NCBI GenBank assembly: GCA_035264765.1
Contig: DATFPQ010000206.1
Location: 1-8,352, forward strand
From: DATFPQ01 sp035264765
GTDB taxonomy: Bacteria; Actinomycetota; Actinomycetes; Actinomycetales; Angustibacteraceae
Length of the DNA stretch: 8,352 nucleotides
Direction: 5' to 3'
Part shown: positions 1 through 8,352 of the stretch, one piece after another
Numbering within the stretch: the stretch's first letter is position 1
Layout: each line of letters begins with the position of its first letter
Made by a program: the position numbers and the translations under genes
The notes under the pieces: model-generated
The model's input: the letters and a program-made list of their open reading frames with translations, nothing else
What the model was told of the DNA's origin: nothing
The model's database searches: none

Positions 1-51
1 GCGCCAGCCCGAGCCTGAGGCCGCCGCCGGTGCGAGCGTCTGGTCGTCCAT
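1..51 (-). CDS. Possible 5' end of a divergent gene running off the left edge
   Basis: On the minus strand an ATG at 51-49 opens a frame that stays open to the window edge and encodes MDDQTLAPAAASGSGWR. Fifteen of its 17 codons end in G or C, as expected for a coding frame here, whereas the competing GTG frame starting at 59 gives an arginine-rich, less coding-like peptide. No Shine-Dalgarno stands at the right distance, but a -10-like element lies exactly where a leaderless start would need it. Seventeen residues are too few to recognise a family, and no function is proposed. The frame could also be chance, since open frames are common in GC-rich DNA. Confidence 0.33.
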   Translation of the reverse strand, partial: MDDQTLAPAAASGSGWR

Positions 52-57
52 CCCGTC

Positions 58-86
58 ACGGTATGCGGACGACCCGTCCGTACGAA
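58..86 (-). promoter_or_regulatory. Candidate leaderless promoter for the left-edge gene
   Basis: Read on the minus strand, TTCGTA (86-81) is followed after 17 nt by TACCGT (63-58), which fits the actinobacterial TANNNT -10 pattern. Six bases then separate it from the ATG at 51, so the predicted transcription start would fall on the A of the start codon. The -35 match is poor. The spacer contains a perfect 5-bp inverted repeat (CGGAC at 66-70, GTCCG at 76-80), a possible operator. This is a motif reading only. Confidence 0.33.
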
Positions 87-148
87 CCCTGCTAGACCAC
101 TGATCGGGAGCCGATGCGGAACCGTGGCGAACCGGGCAACATGGGCGC

Positions 149-1894
149 GTGAGCCAAGCGGCAGCAGGCACGGACCCGACGCATCAGCCGTGGTGGAAGA
201 CCGCCGTGGTCTACCAGGTGTACCCGCGCAGCTTCGCGGACTCCGACGGCGACGGGATCGGTGACCTGCCCGGACTGATCTCGAAGCTGGACTACCTCGA
301 GCAGCTCGGTGTCGACGTCGTCTGGGTGTCGCCGTTCTACCGCTCGCCCATGGACGACAACGGCTACGACATCAGCGACTACCAGGACGTCGATCCGCTG
401 TTCGGCACCCTCGCGGACGTAGACGAGCTGATCGCCGGGCTGCACGCCCGTGGCATGAAGCTGGTCATCGACGTCGTGGTGAATCACACGTCGGACGAGC
501 ACCCCTGGTTTCTCGAGTCCCGCAGCGCGAAGGACAGCCCGAAGCGCGACTGGTACTGGTGGCGGCCAGCCCGCGAGGGAATGGAGGCGGGCGCGCCTGG
601 GGCGGAGCCGACCAACTGGGTTTCCTTCTTCTCCGGCCCGGCGTGGCAGCTGGACGAGGCCACCGGGGAGTACTACCTGCACCTCTTCTCGCGCAAGCAG
701 CCAGACCTGAACTGGGAGAACCCCCAGGTGCGGCAGGCGGTCTACGCGATGCTTCGCTGGTGGCTCGACCGGGGCGTCGACGGTTTCCGGATGGACGTCA
801 TCAACATGATCTCCAAGCAGCTCCCGCTGCGGGACGGGCCGGCGGTTCCCGGCAGCCCCTACGGTGACGGCTCCGCGCAGTACATCAGCGGTCCGCGCAT
901 CCACGAGTTCCTGCACGAGATGCACACCGCGGTCGTGGCCGGTCACGAGAGCACCCTGATCACGGTCGGCGAGATGCCGGGCGCGACCGTCGACCAGGCC
1001 CGCCTGTTCACCGACCCGGCCAACGCCGAGGTCGACATGGTCTTCCAGTTCGAGCACGTCGGACTCGACCAGGCGCCGGGCAACAAGTTCGACGTCCAGC
1101 CGCTGCGGCTGCTGGACCTCAAGGCGTCCCTCGGGCGCTGGCAGGCGGCGCTGGCCGAGCGCGGCTGGAACAGCCTCTACTGGAACAACCACGACCAGCC
1201 GCGAGCGGTGTCGCGCTTCGGCACCGACGACCCGAAGTTCCGAGAGCTGTCCGCGAAGCTGCTCGGGACGGTGCTGCACCTGCACCGGGGGACGCCGTAC
1301 ATCTACCAGGGTGAGGAGCTGGGGATGACGAACTTCCCCTTCCGCTCCATCACCGACTTCCAGGACATCGAGTCGGTGAACTACTACCGGCACGCGACCG
1401 AGTCGGGCGTCGATGAGGCGCACGTCCTCCACTCGCTGCGCTACATGAGCCGGGACAACGCCCGGACGCCGATGCAGTGGGACGCAAGCCCCAACGCCGG
1501 CTTCACCACCGGGACGCCGTGGCTGGCGGCCAACCCCAACCACGTCGACATCAACGCCGCCACGCAGGTGAGCGACCTCGGCTCGGTGTTCGCCCACTAC
1601 CGCACGCTGGTCGAGCTCCGGCACACGCTGCCGGTCGTGGCCCACGGCGACTTCCACATGCTGCTGCCGAACGACGAGCAGGTCTACGCGTTCACCCGGC
1701 GGCTGGACGACGTCGAGCTGCTCGTCCTGGCGAACTTCGGTAACGAGGACGTCGTCGCCGACGTCCCGAACCCGGAGCACTGGATCGACGCGGAGTTGTT
1801 GATCTGCAACTACCCGTACGCGGTGACTGAGCCGGGGACGCCGCCGTCCCTGCGTCCTTGGGAGGCCTGCGTCTACCGCCGCAGCCCGCGCTGA
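149..1894 (+). CDS. GH13 alpha-glucosidase, oligo-1,6-glucosidase type
   Basis: This 581-residue enzyme should hydrolyse terminal alpha-glucosidic bonds of malto- or isomalto-oligosaccharides in the cytoplasm; there is no signal peptide. The (beta/alpha)8 barrel starts at WWKTAVVYQVYPRSF (residues 15-29). A calcium-site-like loop DSDGDGIGD follows at 31-39 and conserved region I, DVVVNH, at 108-113. QPDLNWENP (184-192) is typical of the oligo-1,6-glucosidase subfamily. The nucleophile is D216 in GFRMDV, the acid/base E275 in VGEMPG, and the transition-state Asp D349 in NNHDQPR. V217 right after the nucleophile is the residue linked in this subfamily with alpha-1,6 preference, so isomaltose-type substrates are inferred. 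Length is normal. GTG at 149 is the only start between the in-frame stop at 101-103 and the barrel; its Shine-Dalgarno is weak. The last 22 bp overlap the convergent peptidase gene. No sugar transporter or regulator adjoins it. Trehalose synthase is less likely given the length. Confidence 0.96.
   Translation: MSQAAAGTDPTHQPWWKTAVVYQVYPRSFADSDGDGIGDLPGLISKLDYLEQLGVDVVWVSPFYRSPMDDNGYDISDYQDVDPLFGTLADVDELIAGLHARGMKLVIDVVVNHTSDEHPWFLESRSAKDSPKRDWYWWRPAREGMEAGAPGAEPTNWVSFFSGPAWQLDEATGEYYLHLFSRKQPDLNWENPQVRQAVYAMLRWWLDRGVDGFRMDVINMISKQLPLRDGPAVPGSPYGDGSAQYISGPRIHEFLHEMHTAVVAGHESTLITVGEMPGATVDQARLFTDPANAEVDMVFQFEHVGLDQAPGNKFDVQPLRLLDLKASLGRWQAALAERGWNSLYWNNHDQPRAVSRFGTDDPKFRELSAKLLGTVLHLHRGTPYIYQGEELGMTNFPFRSITDFQDIESVNYYRHATESGVDEAHVLHSLRYMSRDNARTPMQWDASPNAGFTTGTPWLAANPNHVDINAATQVSDLGSVFAHYRTLVELRHTLPVVAHGDFHMLLPNDEQVYAFTRRLDDVELLVLANFGNEDVVADVPNPEHWIDAELLICNYPYAVTEPGTPPSLRPWEACVYRRSPR
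1873..1894. other. Convergent (tail-to-tail) coding overlap of 22 bp
   Basis: The TGA of the GH13 gene is at 1892-1894 on the plus strand, and the TAG of the M6 peptidase gene reads from 1875 to 1873 on the minus strand. The last residues of both proteins (YRRSPR and QRGLRR) are encoded by the same base pairs. There is therefore no room for an intergenic terminator, and transcripts from the two strands must overlap at their 3' ends. Confidence 0.93.
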
Positions 1895-3411
1895 GACGGC
1901 ACGTTGACGCCGAGCCCGGACGCCTGTGCGAGGGCGCTGCCGGCCTGCGCCACCGACTGCTGCAGCGTCGCCACCTGGGACTGCAGCGCGGTGACAGCCG
2001 CCCTCAGCTCCTCGAGGTCGCCGCCCTCGCCGCCACCGTCCGGCAGCGTCCCGGTCACCGAGACGGTGGCCTTCATCGGGTCTCCGGACTCGGAGATGCC
2101 GCTGACGACCACGCCCGTGTCCTGCCCGGCGTAGGACTGCGACGACGGGGAGCTGGTGCCGGTCAGTGACGTGTTGCCGTTCCAGCCGGGGTAAGGGTCG
2201 CCGCCGTCGCCCCGGTTGAAGTTGAGCTCCAGCTCGCGCAGCCCGTCGGCCTGCAGCAGCCCCACCAGGTAGTGGCTCTCGTCGCTGTTGCCCTCCTGCA
2301 CCTCGTCGACGTGCCAGACCAGAAGTCCGGAGCCTGGCAGCCCCGAGTCGAACCCGGTCTGCTGCCGGTTCTCCAGCAGGAAGTACTCCGTGCCGACCTC
2401 CCCACCGCTCCACAGCCGCTGCACGGTCTTGCTGGTCTTAACGTCCGGCAACGACAGGCTGGTGTCCGCGGTGACGTTGTCGACCGTCACCCACTCCTGC
2501 TGCGCCTTGCACCAGGCCGACGGGTGGGCCGGGGTGTCGCCGCCGTTGTTCCAGGAACCGCCGGCCATCAGGCACCAGTCACCGATGCCCTCGGAGGTGT
2601 AGTCGGTGTCGTACAGGTCGGGGAAGCCGAACAGCAGATGGCCGAGCTCGTGGGCGCTGACGCCGAGCTTGGCGTCCTCGGGGATGGTGAGGTACCCGTA
2701 CACCTTCGTGCCGTCGGCGTCGTACTCCTCCGGCAGGACCCACTTGTGCGACCAGATGTCACCCGGGTCGCCGGTCTCCTCGCCGCCCCGGCCGGCGTGG
2801 ACGATGACGAACGCGTCGACGTACCCGTCGGCGTCGTTGTCGTAGGGCTTCAGGTCGACGCCGGGGTCGGCCGCCTTCGCGGCGTCCTGCGCCATGATGT
2901 TGGCGCGTGGGTCGCCGGTCGGGCTGCCGATGCCGAAGTTGCCGTTCGCGTACCAGGACAGCGGCTGCGGCATCGTGAACGGACCCACGACCTCGCCGAC
3001 GATCTCGACCAGGCCGTTCGTGACGTCCCGGAAGTACTCGACCACGCTGCCCGTCGGCACCACGCCGGTGGAGAAGAACAGGTCCTGGTAGCGGGACGTC
3101 GGCTCGCCGAAGCTCTTGTCCGGGAAGTCGATCAGGACGACGAGCACCCGCACCGGGCCGCGCAGCGGGGGCCGGTCCGCGGCGGCGCTGGTGATCTCGC
3201 GCCTCGTCGTACCGGGCCGGAAGGTCGACGGTGGGCGGATCACACCGTCGTTGAACCCGAACCGGCGTGGCTCGCGGACCAGCGCGGCCGCGCCACCCAC
3301 CTCCGGCAGCCCGGCCGCGCGGCGAGCCTCGGCCGCCGCCAGGCGCACGCGCTCGCGAAGCTGGGGGCTGGCGGAGACGGCGCAGAACCTGGGGGACGGG
3401 TTCGTCCTCAT
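1873..3411 (-). CDS. M6-family (immune inhibitor A-like) zinc metallopeptidase
   Basis: This 512-residue protein has the M6 peptidase signature. The zinc motif HELGH is at 254-258 within VSAHELGHLLFGFPDLYD, with H254 and H258 as ligands, E255 as catalytic base and D265 as probable third ligand. A Met-turn-like segment CLMAGGSW follows at 280-287. A calcium-loop-like DNDADGYVD (191-199) and the family segments VLVVLIDFPD (89-98) and LLENRQQTGFD plus GLLVWHVDE (345-370) also fit. After a Gly-rich linker (459-464), residues 466-494 form a heptad repeat (L466, L469, V473, L476, V480, L483, V487, A490, L494), a likely coiled coil for self-association. M6 peptidases are normally exported, yet the N-terminus, MRTNPSPRFCAVSASPQ, has no hydrophobic segment. 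The ATG at 3411 is chosen because AGGGAGG lies 4 nt upstream; the frame stays open further upstream but there runs antiphase to the permease gene. Its own promoter precedes it. Substrate is unknown. Confidence 0.93.
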   Translation of the reverse strand: MRTNPSPRFCAVSASPQLRERVRLAAAEARRAAGLPEVGGAAALVREPRRFGFNDGVIRPPSTFRPGTTRREITSAAADRPPLRGPVRVLVVLIDFPDKSFGEPTSRYQDLFFSTGVVPTGSVVEYFRDVTNGLVEIVGEVVGPFTMPQPLSWYANGNFGIGSPTGDPRANIMAQDAAKAADPGVDLKPYDNDADGYVDAFVIVHAGRGGEETGDPGDIWSHKWVLPEEYDADGTKVYGYLTIPEDAKLGVSAHELGHLLFGFPDLYDTDYTSEGIGDWCLMAGGSWNNGGDTPAHPSAWCKAQQEWVTVDNVTADTSLSLPDVKTSKTVQRLWSGGEVGTEYFLLENRQQTGFDSGLPGSGLLVWHVDEVQEGNSDESHYLVGLLQADGLRELELNFNRGDGGDPYPGWNGNTSLTGTSSPSSQSYAGQDTGVVVSGISESGDPMKATVSVTGTLPDGGGEGGDLEELRAAVTALQSQVATLQQSVAQAGSALAQASGLGVNVPSQRGLRR

Positions 3412-3437
3412 GGTGCCTCCCTGCGGCAGGTGGCACA

Positions 3438-3467
3438 GGACTACCGAAGCCCGCAGGACGCCGTCAA
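3438..3467 (-). promoter_or_regulatory. Candidate promoter of the M6 peptidase gene
   Basis: On the minus strand TTGACG (3467-3462), a close -35 match, is followed after 18 nt by TAGTCC (3443-3438). The predicted start near 3431 leaves a leader of about 20 nt that contains the AGGGAGG ribosome binding site (3422-3416). The promoter lies entirely in the 104-bp gap after the permease gene, so the peptidase can be transcribed independently of it. Evidence is motif and position only. Confidence 0.5.
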
Positions 3468-3502
3468 GATCGGCAACCGGTCCGTCCCGGTATGTGCAGG
3501 TG

Positions 3503-3522
3503 CGGCTGGGGCCCCTCAGCCG
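3503..3522 (-). terminator. Hairpin over the permease stop codon (weak terminator candidate)
   Basis: CGGCTG (3503-3508) and CAGCCG (3517-3522) are perfectly complementary arms around an 8-nt G/C-rich loop, and the structure includes the permease TGA at 3518-3516. No T-tract follows on the minus strand, so it is not a canonical intrinsic terminator. It may pause polymerase or protect the 3' end between the permease and peptidase genes. Confidence 0.25.
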
Positions 3523-5489
3523 CCGACGTGCATGCCGGGGCGGCGGGCAGGGTCGGGCTCCGCCTCCCGGATGACCTCGCGGGTGACCGGCGCCGTGTCG
3601 CCCTGGCCGAGCAGCACGTACCTCACCAGGTGCATCAGCGGGTTGCCCTCCGACCAGGCGAAGTAGCACTCGGGCCGCAGCCCGGTCGTGTTCCGCAGGT
3701 GCAGCAGGATCGCCGCCAGCGCGTTCGGCACCACCGGGCTCTCGACCCGCAGGACCATGTGGCCGGCGACGTCCACGCCCCGCACGTTCAGCCGGGTCGC
3801 GAAGTCCGACGGGTCGGAGACCGTGACCTCCAGGAACAGGACGCGGGCGTCGTCCGGGATCGGGTTGACCAGGCGCTGCTCGTACTCCTTGTCGCGGTAC
3901 TCGGCGTCGTCCCCCGCCTGCTTCTTGTTTGCGATGACGTGCAGGCTGCCGTGGTGCGCGGCCTCCTCGATGAACCGCGCGGCGGTCTCGTCGAAGTCGA
4001 TCCAGTCGGCCCGCAGCTCGGTCGTGCGCTTGATGCGGGACACGACGGAGACGACGACGATCCCCAGGATGAAGCCGACCGAGATGGTGATGCCGTCCGG
4101 CTTCTCCCGGACGTTCTCGATGAGTGCGTAGGTGAAGACCAGCGTCACGACGCCGAAACCGACCGCGGCGCCCCGGCGGCCTCCCCGCCGCGAGGACACG
4201 AAGACCGCGATCGACGCGGACACCATCATCGCCAGGATGCCGGTGGCGTAGGCGCCCGCCTGCGCGTTGACGTCTGCCTTGAACGCGATGGTCAGGCCGA
4301 TGGCGATGACGGTGTAGACGAGGACCACGGGGCGGACGGCACGTCCCCACTCCGGCGTCATGCCGTACCCCGGCAGGTAGCGCGGGACGATGTTGATCAG
4401 GCCGGCCATGGCGGAGGCGCCCGCGAACCACAGGATCAGGATCGAGCTGATGTCGTAGACGGTGCCGAAGCCGTTGCCGACGTACTCGTGCGCCACGTAG
4501 GCCAGCGCCCGCCCGGACGCCTTCCCGCCGTCCTGGAACTCCTGCGGCGGGATCAGGACCGTGGTGACGAACGTTGTCGTCAGCAGGTAGACGCTCATGA
4601 TGAGCGCCGCGACGGTCAGCAGCTTGCGGGTGTTGCGCACGCGGTCGGCCAGCCGCTCCTCCTGCGACCTGCCCTCGGCCTTCACGAGCGGCATCATGCT
4701 GACGCCGGTCTCGAACCCGGACAGTCCCAGCACGAGCAGCGGGAAGGCCAGCAGCGACGTGCTGAGGATCGAGCCGAGCCCACCAGTTGCCGTGAGCGCG
4801 TCGGTCCAGCCGGTCAGCTCGCTCGGGTGGGAGACGATGTAGCCGAGTCCGACGACGACGACCACGGCGTTGAGCAGCAGGAACGCCGCCACCAGGGGGA
4901 TGGCGATGCTCACCGCCTCGCTGAAACCGGCCAGGAAGACGCCGCCGAGCACCACGAGCAGGCCGACGGTCAGCAGCACGGTGTGGCTGCGCAGCACGTC
5001 CGGCGCGAAGGGGTTCTCCACCAGGTGCGCCGTCGCGTCGGCCGCGGACAGCGTGATGGTGATGATCCACGACGTCGCGACGAACCCCAGCAGGCACAGG
5101 ACCAGGATCTTGCCGCGCCAGAAGGGGAGCAGGTGCTCGAGCATCGCCACCGAGCCCTGGCCGTGGGGGCTCTCGACTGCGACCCTGCGGTACATCGGCA
5201 GCATCCCGGCCAGCGTCAGCAGCACGATCAGCACCGTGGCCAGCGGCGACATGGCCCCCGCCGCGAGGGCGGCGATGCCCGGCAGGTAGCTCAGGCTCGA
5301 GAAGTAGTCGACGCCGGTCAGGCACATGACCTTCCACCAGGCGTGCTGGTCGTCGCTGGTCTCGCGTGCCAGCGGTCCCTCGACCGTGTGCACCTGGTTT
5401 GCCAGCAGCCACCGAGTCAGCGGCGTTCGGCCGCGCCGCGGCAGGCTGCGGCCCAGCGTGGTGGTGGTCTGGCCGGCTGCGGTGCTCAT
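3516..5489 (-). CDS. APC-superfamily permease with soluble C-terminal domain, KimA/YdaO-related
   Basis: The product (657 residues from this start) has about 12 membrane helices between residues 60 and 484 and then a soluble, probably cytoplasmic, domain (485-657). GVDYFSSLSYLPG (59-71) matches the broken first helix of APC carriers, SGFETGVSMMP (257-267) the broken sixth helix. From recalled alignment it resembles the B. subtilis potassium importer KimA: D61, Y68, T144, S148 and S257 fall on its ion-site positions, but KimA D117 is replaced by S140. YRR plus SPHGQG (100-112) and the SSILILWFAG helix (348-357) also align. Potassium, another cation or an amino acid are all possible. The C-terminal domain holds two beta-alpha-like stretches (SLHVIANKK at 515-523, RVLFLEVTVSDP at 549-560) and ends PVTREVIREAEPDPARRP, a tail I recall from actinobacterial homologues. 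Start choice: ATG 5489 has GAGG 3 nt upstream; ATG 5498 and GTG 5513 are in-frame alternatives. It is divergent from GH3. Confidence 0.88.
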   Translation of the reverse strand: MSTAAGQTTTTLGRSLPRRGRTPLTRWLLANQVHTVEGPLARETSDDQHAWWKVMCLTGVDYFSSLSYLPGIAALAAGAMSPLATVLIVLLTLAGMLPMYRRVAVESPHGQGSVAMLEHLLPFWRGKILVLCLLGFVATSWIITITLSAADATAHLVENPFAPDVLRSHTVLLTVGLLVVLGGVFLAGFSEAVSIAIPLVAAFLLLNAVVVVVGLGYIVSHPSELTGWTDALTATGGLGSILSTSLLAFPLLVLGLSGFETGVSMMPLVKAEGRSQEERLADRVRNTRKLLTVAALIMSVYLLTTTFVTTVLIPPQEFQDGGKASGRALAYVAHEYVGNGFGTVYDISSILILWFAGASAMAGLINIVPRYLPGYGMTPEWGRAVRPVVLVYTVIAIGLTIAFKADVNAQAGAYATGILAMMVSASIAVFVSSRRGGRRGAAVGFGVVTLVFTYALIENVREKPDGITISVGFILGIVVVSVVSRIKRTTELRADWIDFDETAARFIEEAAHHGSLHVIANKKQAGDDAEYRDKEYEQRLVNPIPDDARVLFLEVTVSDPSDFATRLNVRGVDVAGHMVLRVESPVVPNALAAILLHLRNTTGLRPECYFAWSEGNPLMHLVRYVLLGQGDTAPVTREVIREAEPDPARRPGMHVGG

Positions 5490-5531
5490 GGCCCTCATTC
5501 TGCGCGTGGCCACACCTCAGGGCACCGGAGG

Positions 5532-5543
5532 GCCGGAACCGGC
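5532..5543. repeat. Inverted repeat in the divergent promoter region (possible operator)
   Basis: GCCGG (5532-5536) and CCGGC (5539-5543) form a perfect inverted repeat around AA. It lies between the permease start and the predicted GH3 promoter, about 40 bp upstream of the GH3 -35 element, where a regulator could act on either gene. Short GC palindromes are frequent in such DNA, so this is weak. The rest of 5490-5680 holds only the promoter and ribosome binding site listed separately. Confidence 0.2.
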
Positions 5544-5581
5544 GTCAGCAGAACGCCTTGCTGGGCGAAGCGGACCAATGG

Positions 5582-5610
5582 TTTACGTCCCCGCAATCCG
5601 GGAGTAGCGT
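5582..5610 (+). promoter_or_regulatory. Candidate promoter of the GH3 gene
   Basis: TTTACG (5582-5587) and TAGCGT (5605-5610) are separated by exactly 17 nt and fit the actinobacterial -35/-10 pattern. Transcription would begin near 5617, leaving a G/C-rich leader of about 64 nt that includes the self-complementary GGGGCCCC at 5646-5653. No regulator site of a known family was recognised. Confidence 0.5.
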
Positions 5611-5670
5611 CCGGCCTCGACCCTGCCCGTCAGCGCCGCCGCCAGGGGGCCCCGGGCGCGCGGGCACTCC

Positions 5671-5676
5671 AGGAGG
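5671..5676 (+). promoter_or_regulatory. Ribosome binding site fixing the GH3 start
   Basis: AGGAGG stands 4 nt before ATG 5681. The reading frame is open for another 315 bp upstream into the permease region, so this site, together with the signal peptide that begins directly at this ATG, decides the start. Confidence 0.8.
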
Positions 5677-5680
5677 CGTC

Positions 5681-8320
<2,640 letters not shown>

Positions 8321-8323
8321 TCG

Positions 8324-8337
8324 GTCCGGCGACGGAC
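8324..8337 (+). terminator. Weak hairpin after the GH3 stop codon
   Basis: GTCCG (8324-8328) and CGGAC (8333-8337) flank a GCGA tetraloop of the GNRA type, starting 4 nt after the stop codon. The stem is only 5 bp and only a short GTT follows, so termination here is doubtful. The remaining bases to the window end show nothing recognisable. Confidence 0.25.
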
Positions 8338-8352
8338 GTTGCTCTCGAGGAA

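Noticed and set aside
1870..1898. CGTCT...AGACG pair flanking the convergent overlap as a bidirectional terminator
   Set aside because: The stem is only 5 bp with a 19-nt loop and no T-tract on either strand, which is within chance expectation.
92..2413. Very long open frame on the minus strand opposite the GH13 gene and part of the peptidase region
   Set aside because: The product is Arg/Val/Gly-rich low-complexity sequence with no family motifs, and it lies opposite a GH13 gene with every catalytic motif. Long open antisense frames are an expected by-product of high-GC codon bias.
1873..5412. A single 1179-codon minus-strand frame suggesting a giant fused protein
   Set aside because: Only the last 512 codons resemble a protein. 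The upstream part is out of phase with the permease gene, low in complexity, and separated by a promoter and ribosome site for the M6 start at 3411.
5366..5680. N-terminal extension of the GH3 frame upstream of ATG 5681
   Set aside because: AGGAGG stands 4 nt before ATG 5681 and a signal peptide begins right there. The extension would run over the promoter and into the permease start region.

Overview
The window is high-GC DNA with strong G/C bias at third codon positions, GTG as well as ATG starts, and gene families typical of Actinobacteria. I infer a free-living, probably soil or rhizosphere, actinobacterium and cannot name the genus. There are no RNA genes, CRISPR arrays, insertion sequences, integrases or phage genes. 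Coding density is high and the content looks like stable chromosomal sequence.

Layout. At the left edge, bases 1-51 may be the first 17 codons of a minus-strand gene that leaves the window; it has a possible promoter placed for a leaderless transcript. Divergent from it, 149-1894 (+) encodes a GH13 alpha-glucosidase of the oligo-1,6-glucosidase type with all catalytic residues. It converges with, and overlaps by 22 bp, a minus-strand M6-family zinc metallopeptidase gene (1873-3411) that has its own promoter and a good ribosome binding site. Behind that, also on the minus strand, lies a 12-helix APC-superfamily permease with a large soluble C-terminal domain (3516-5489); its membrane part aligns with the KimA/YdaO potassium-importer branch. 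A divergent intergenic region of about 190 bp (5490-5680) separates it from a secreted 879-residue GH3 beta-glucosidase (5681-8320, +) that carries an N-terminal Calx-beta domain and a low-complexity, helical C-terminal tail. The last 32 bp after that gene hold only a weak hairpin.

How the genes fit together. No single operon or pathway is evident: four complete genes sit in convergent and divergent orientations, each apparently with its own start signals. A loose theme of polymer use can be inferred (secreted beta-glucan hydrolysis by GH3, intracellular alpha-glucoside hydrolysis by GH13, proteolysis by M6), but no sugar transporter or sugar regulator is present to tie them together. I did not find a clear undescribed multi-gene system. 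The points most worth a second look are domain-level: the Calx-beta/GH3 fusion with its repeat-built tail, the M6 peptidase that lacks a signal peptide and ends in a heptad coiled coil, and the KimA-like permease with a changed ion-site residue and a conserved-looking soluble domain of unknown function.
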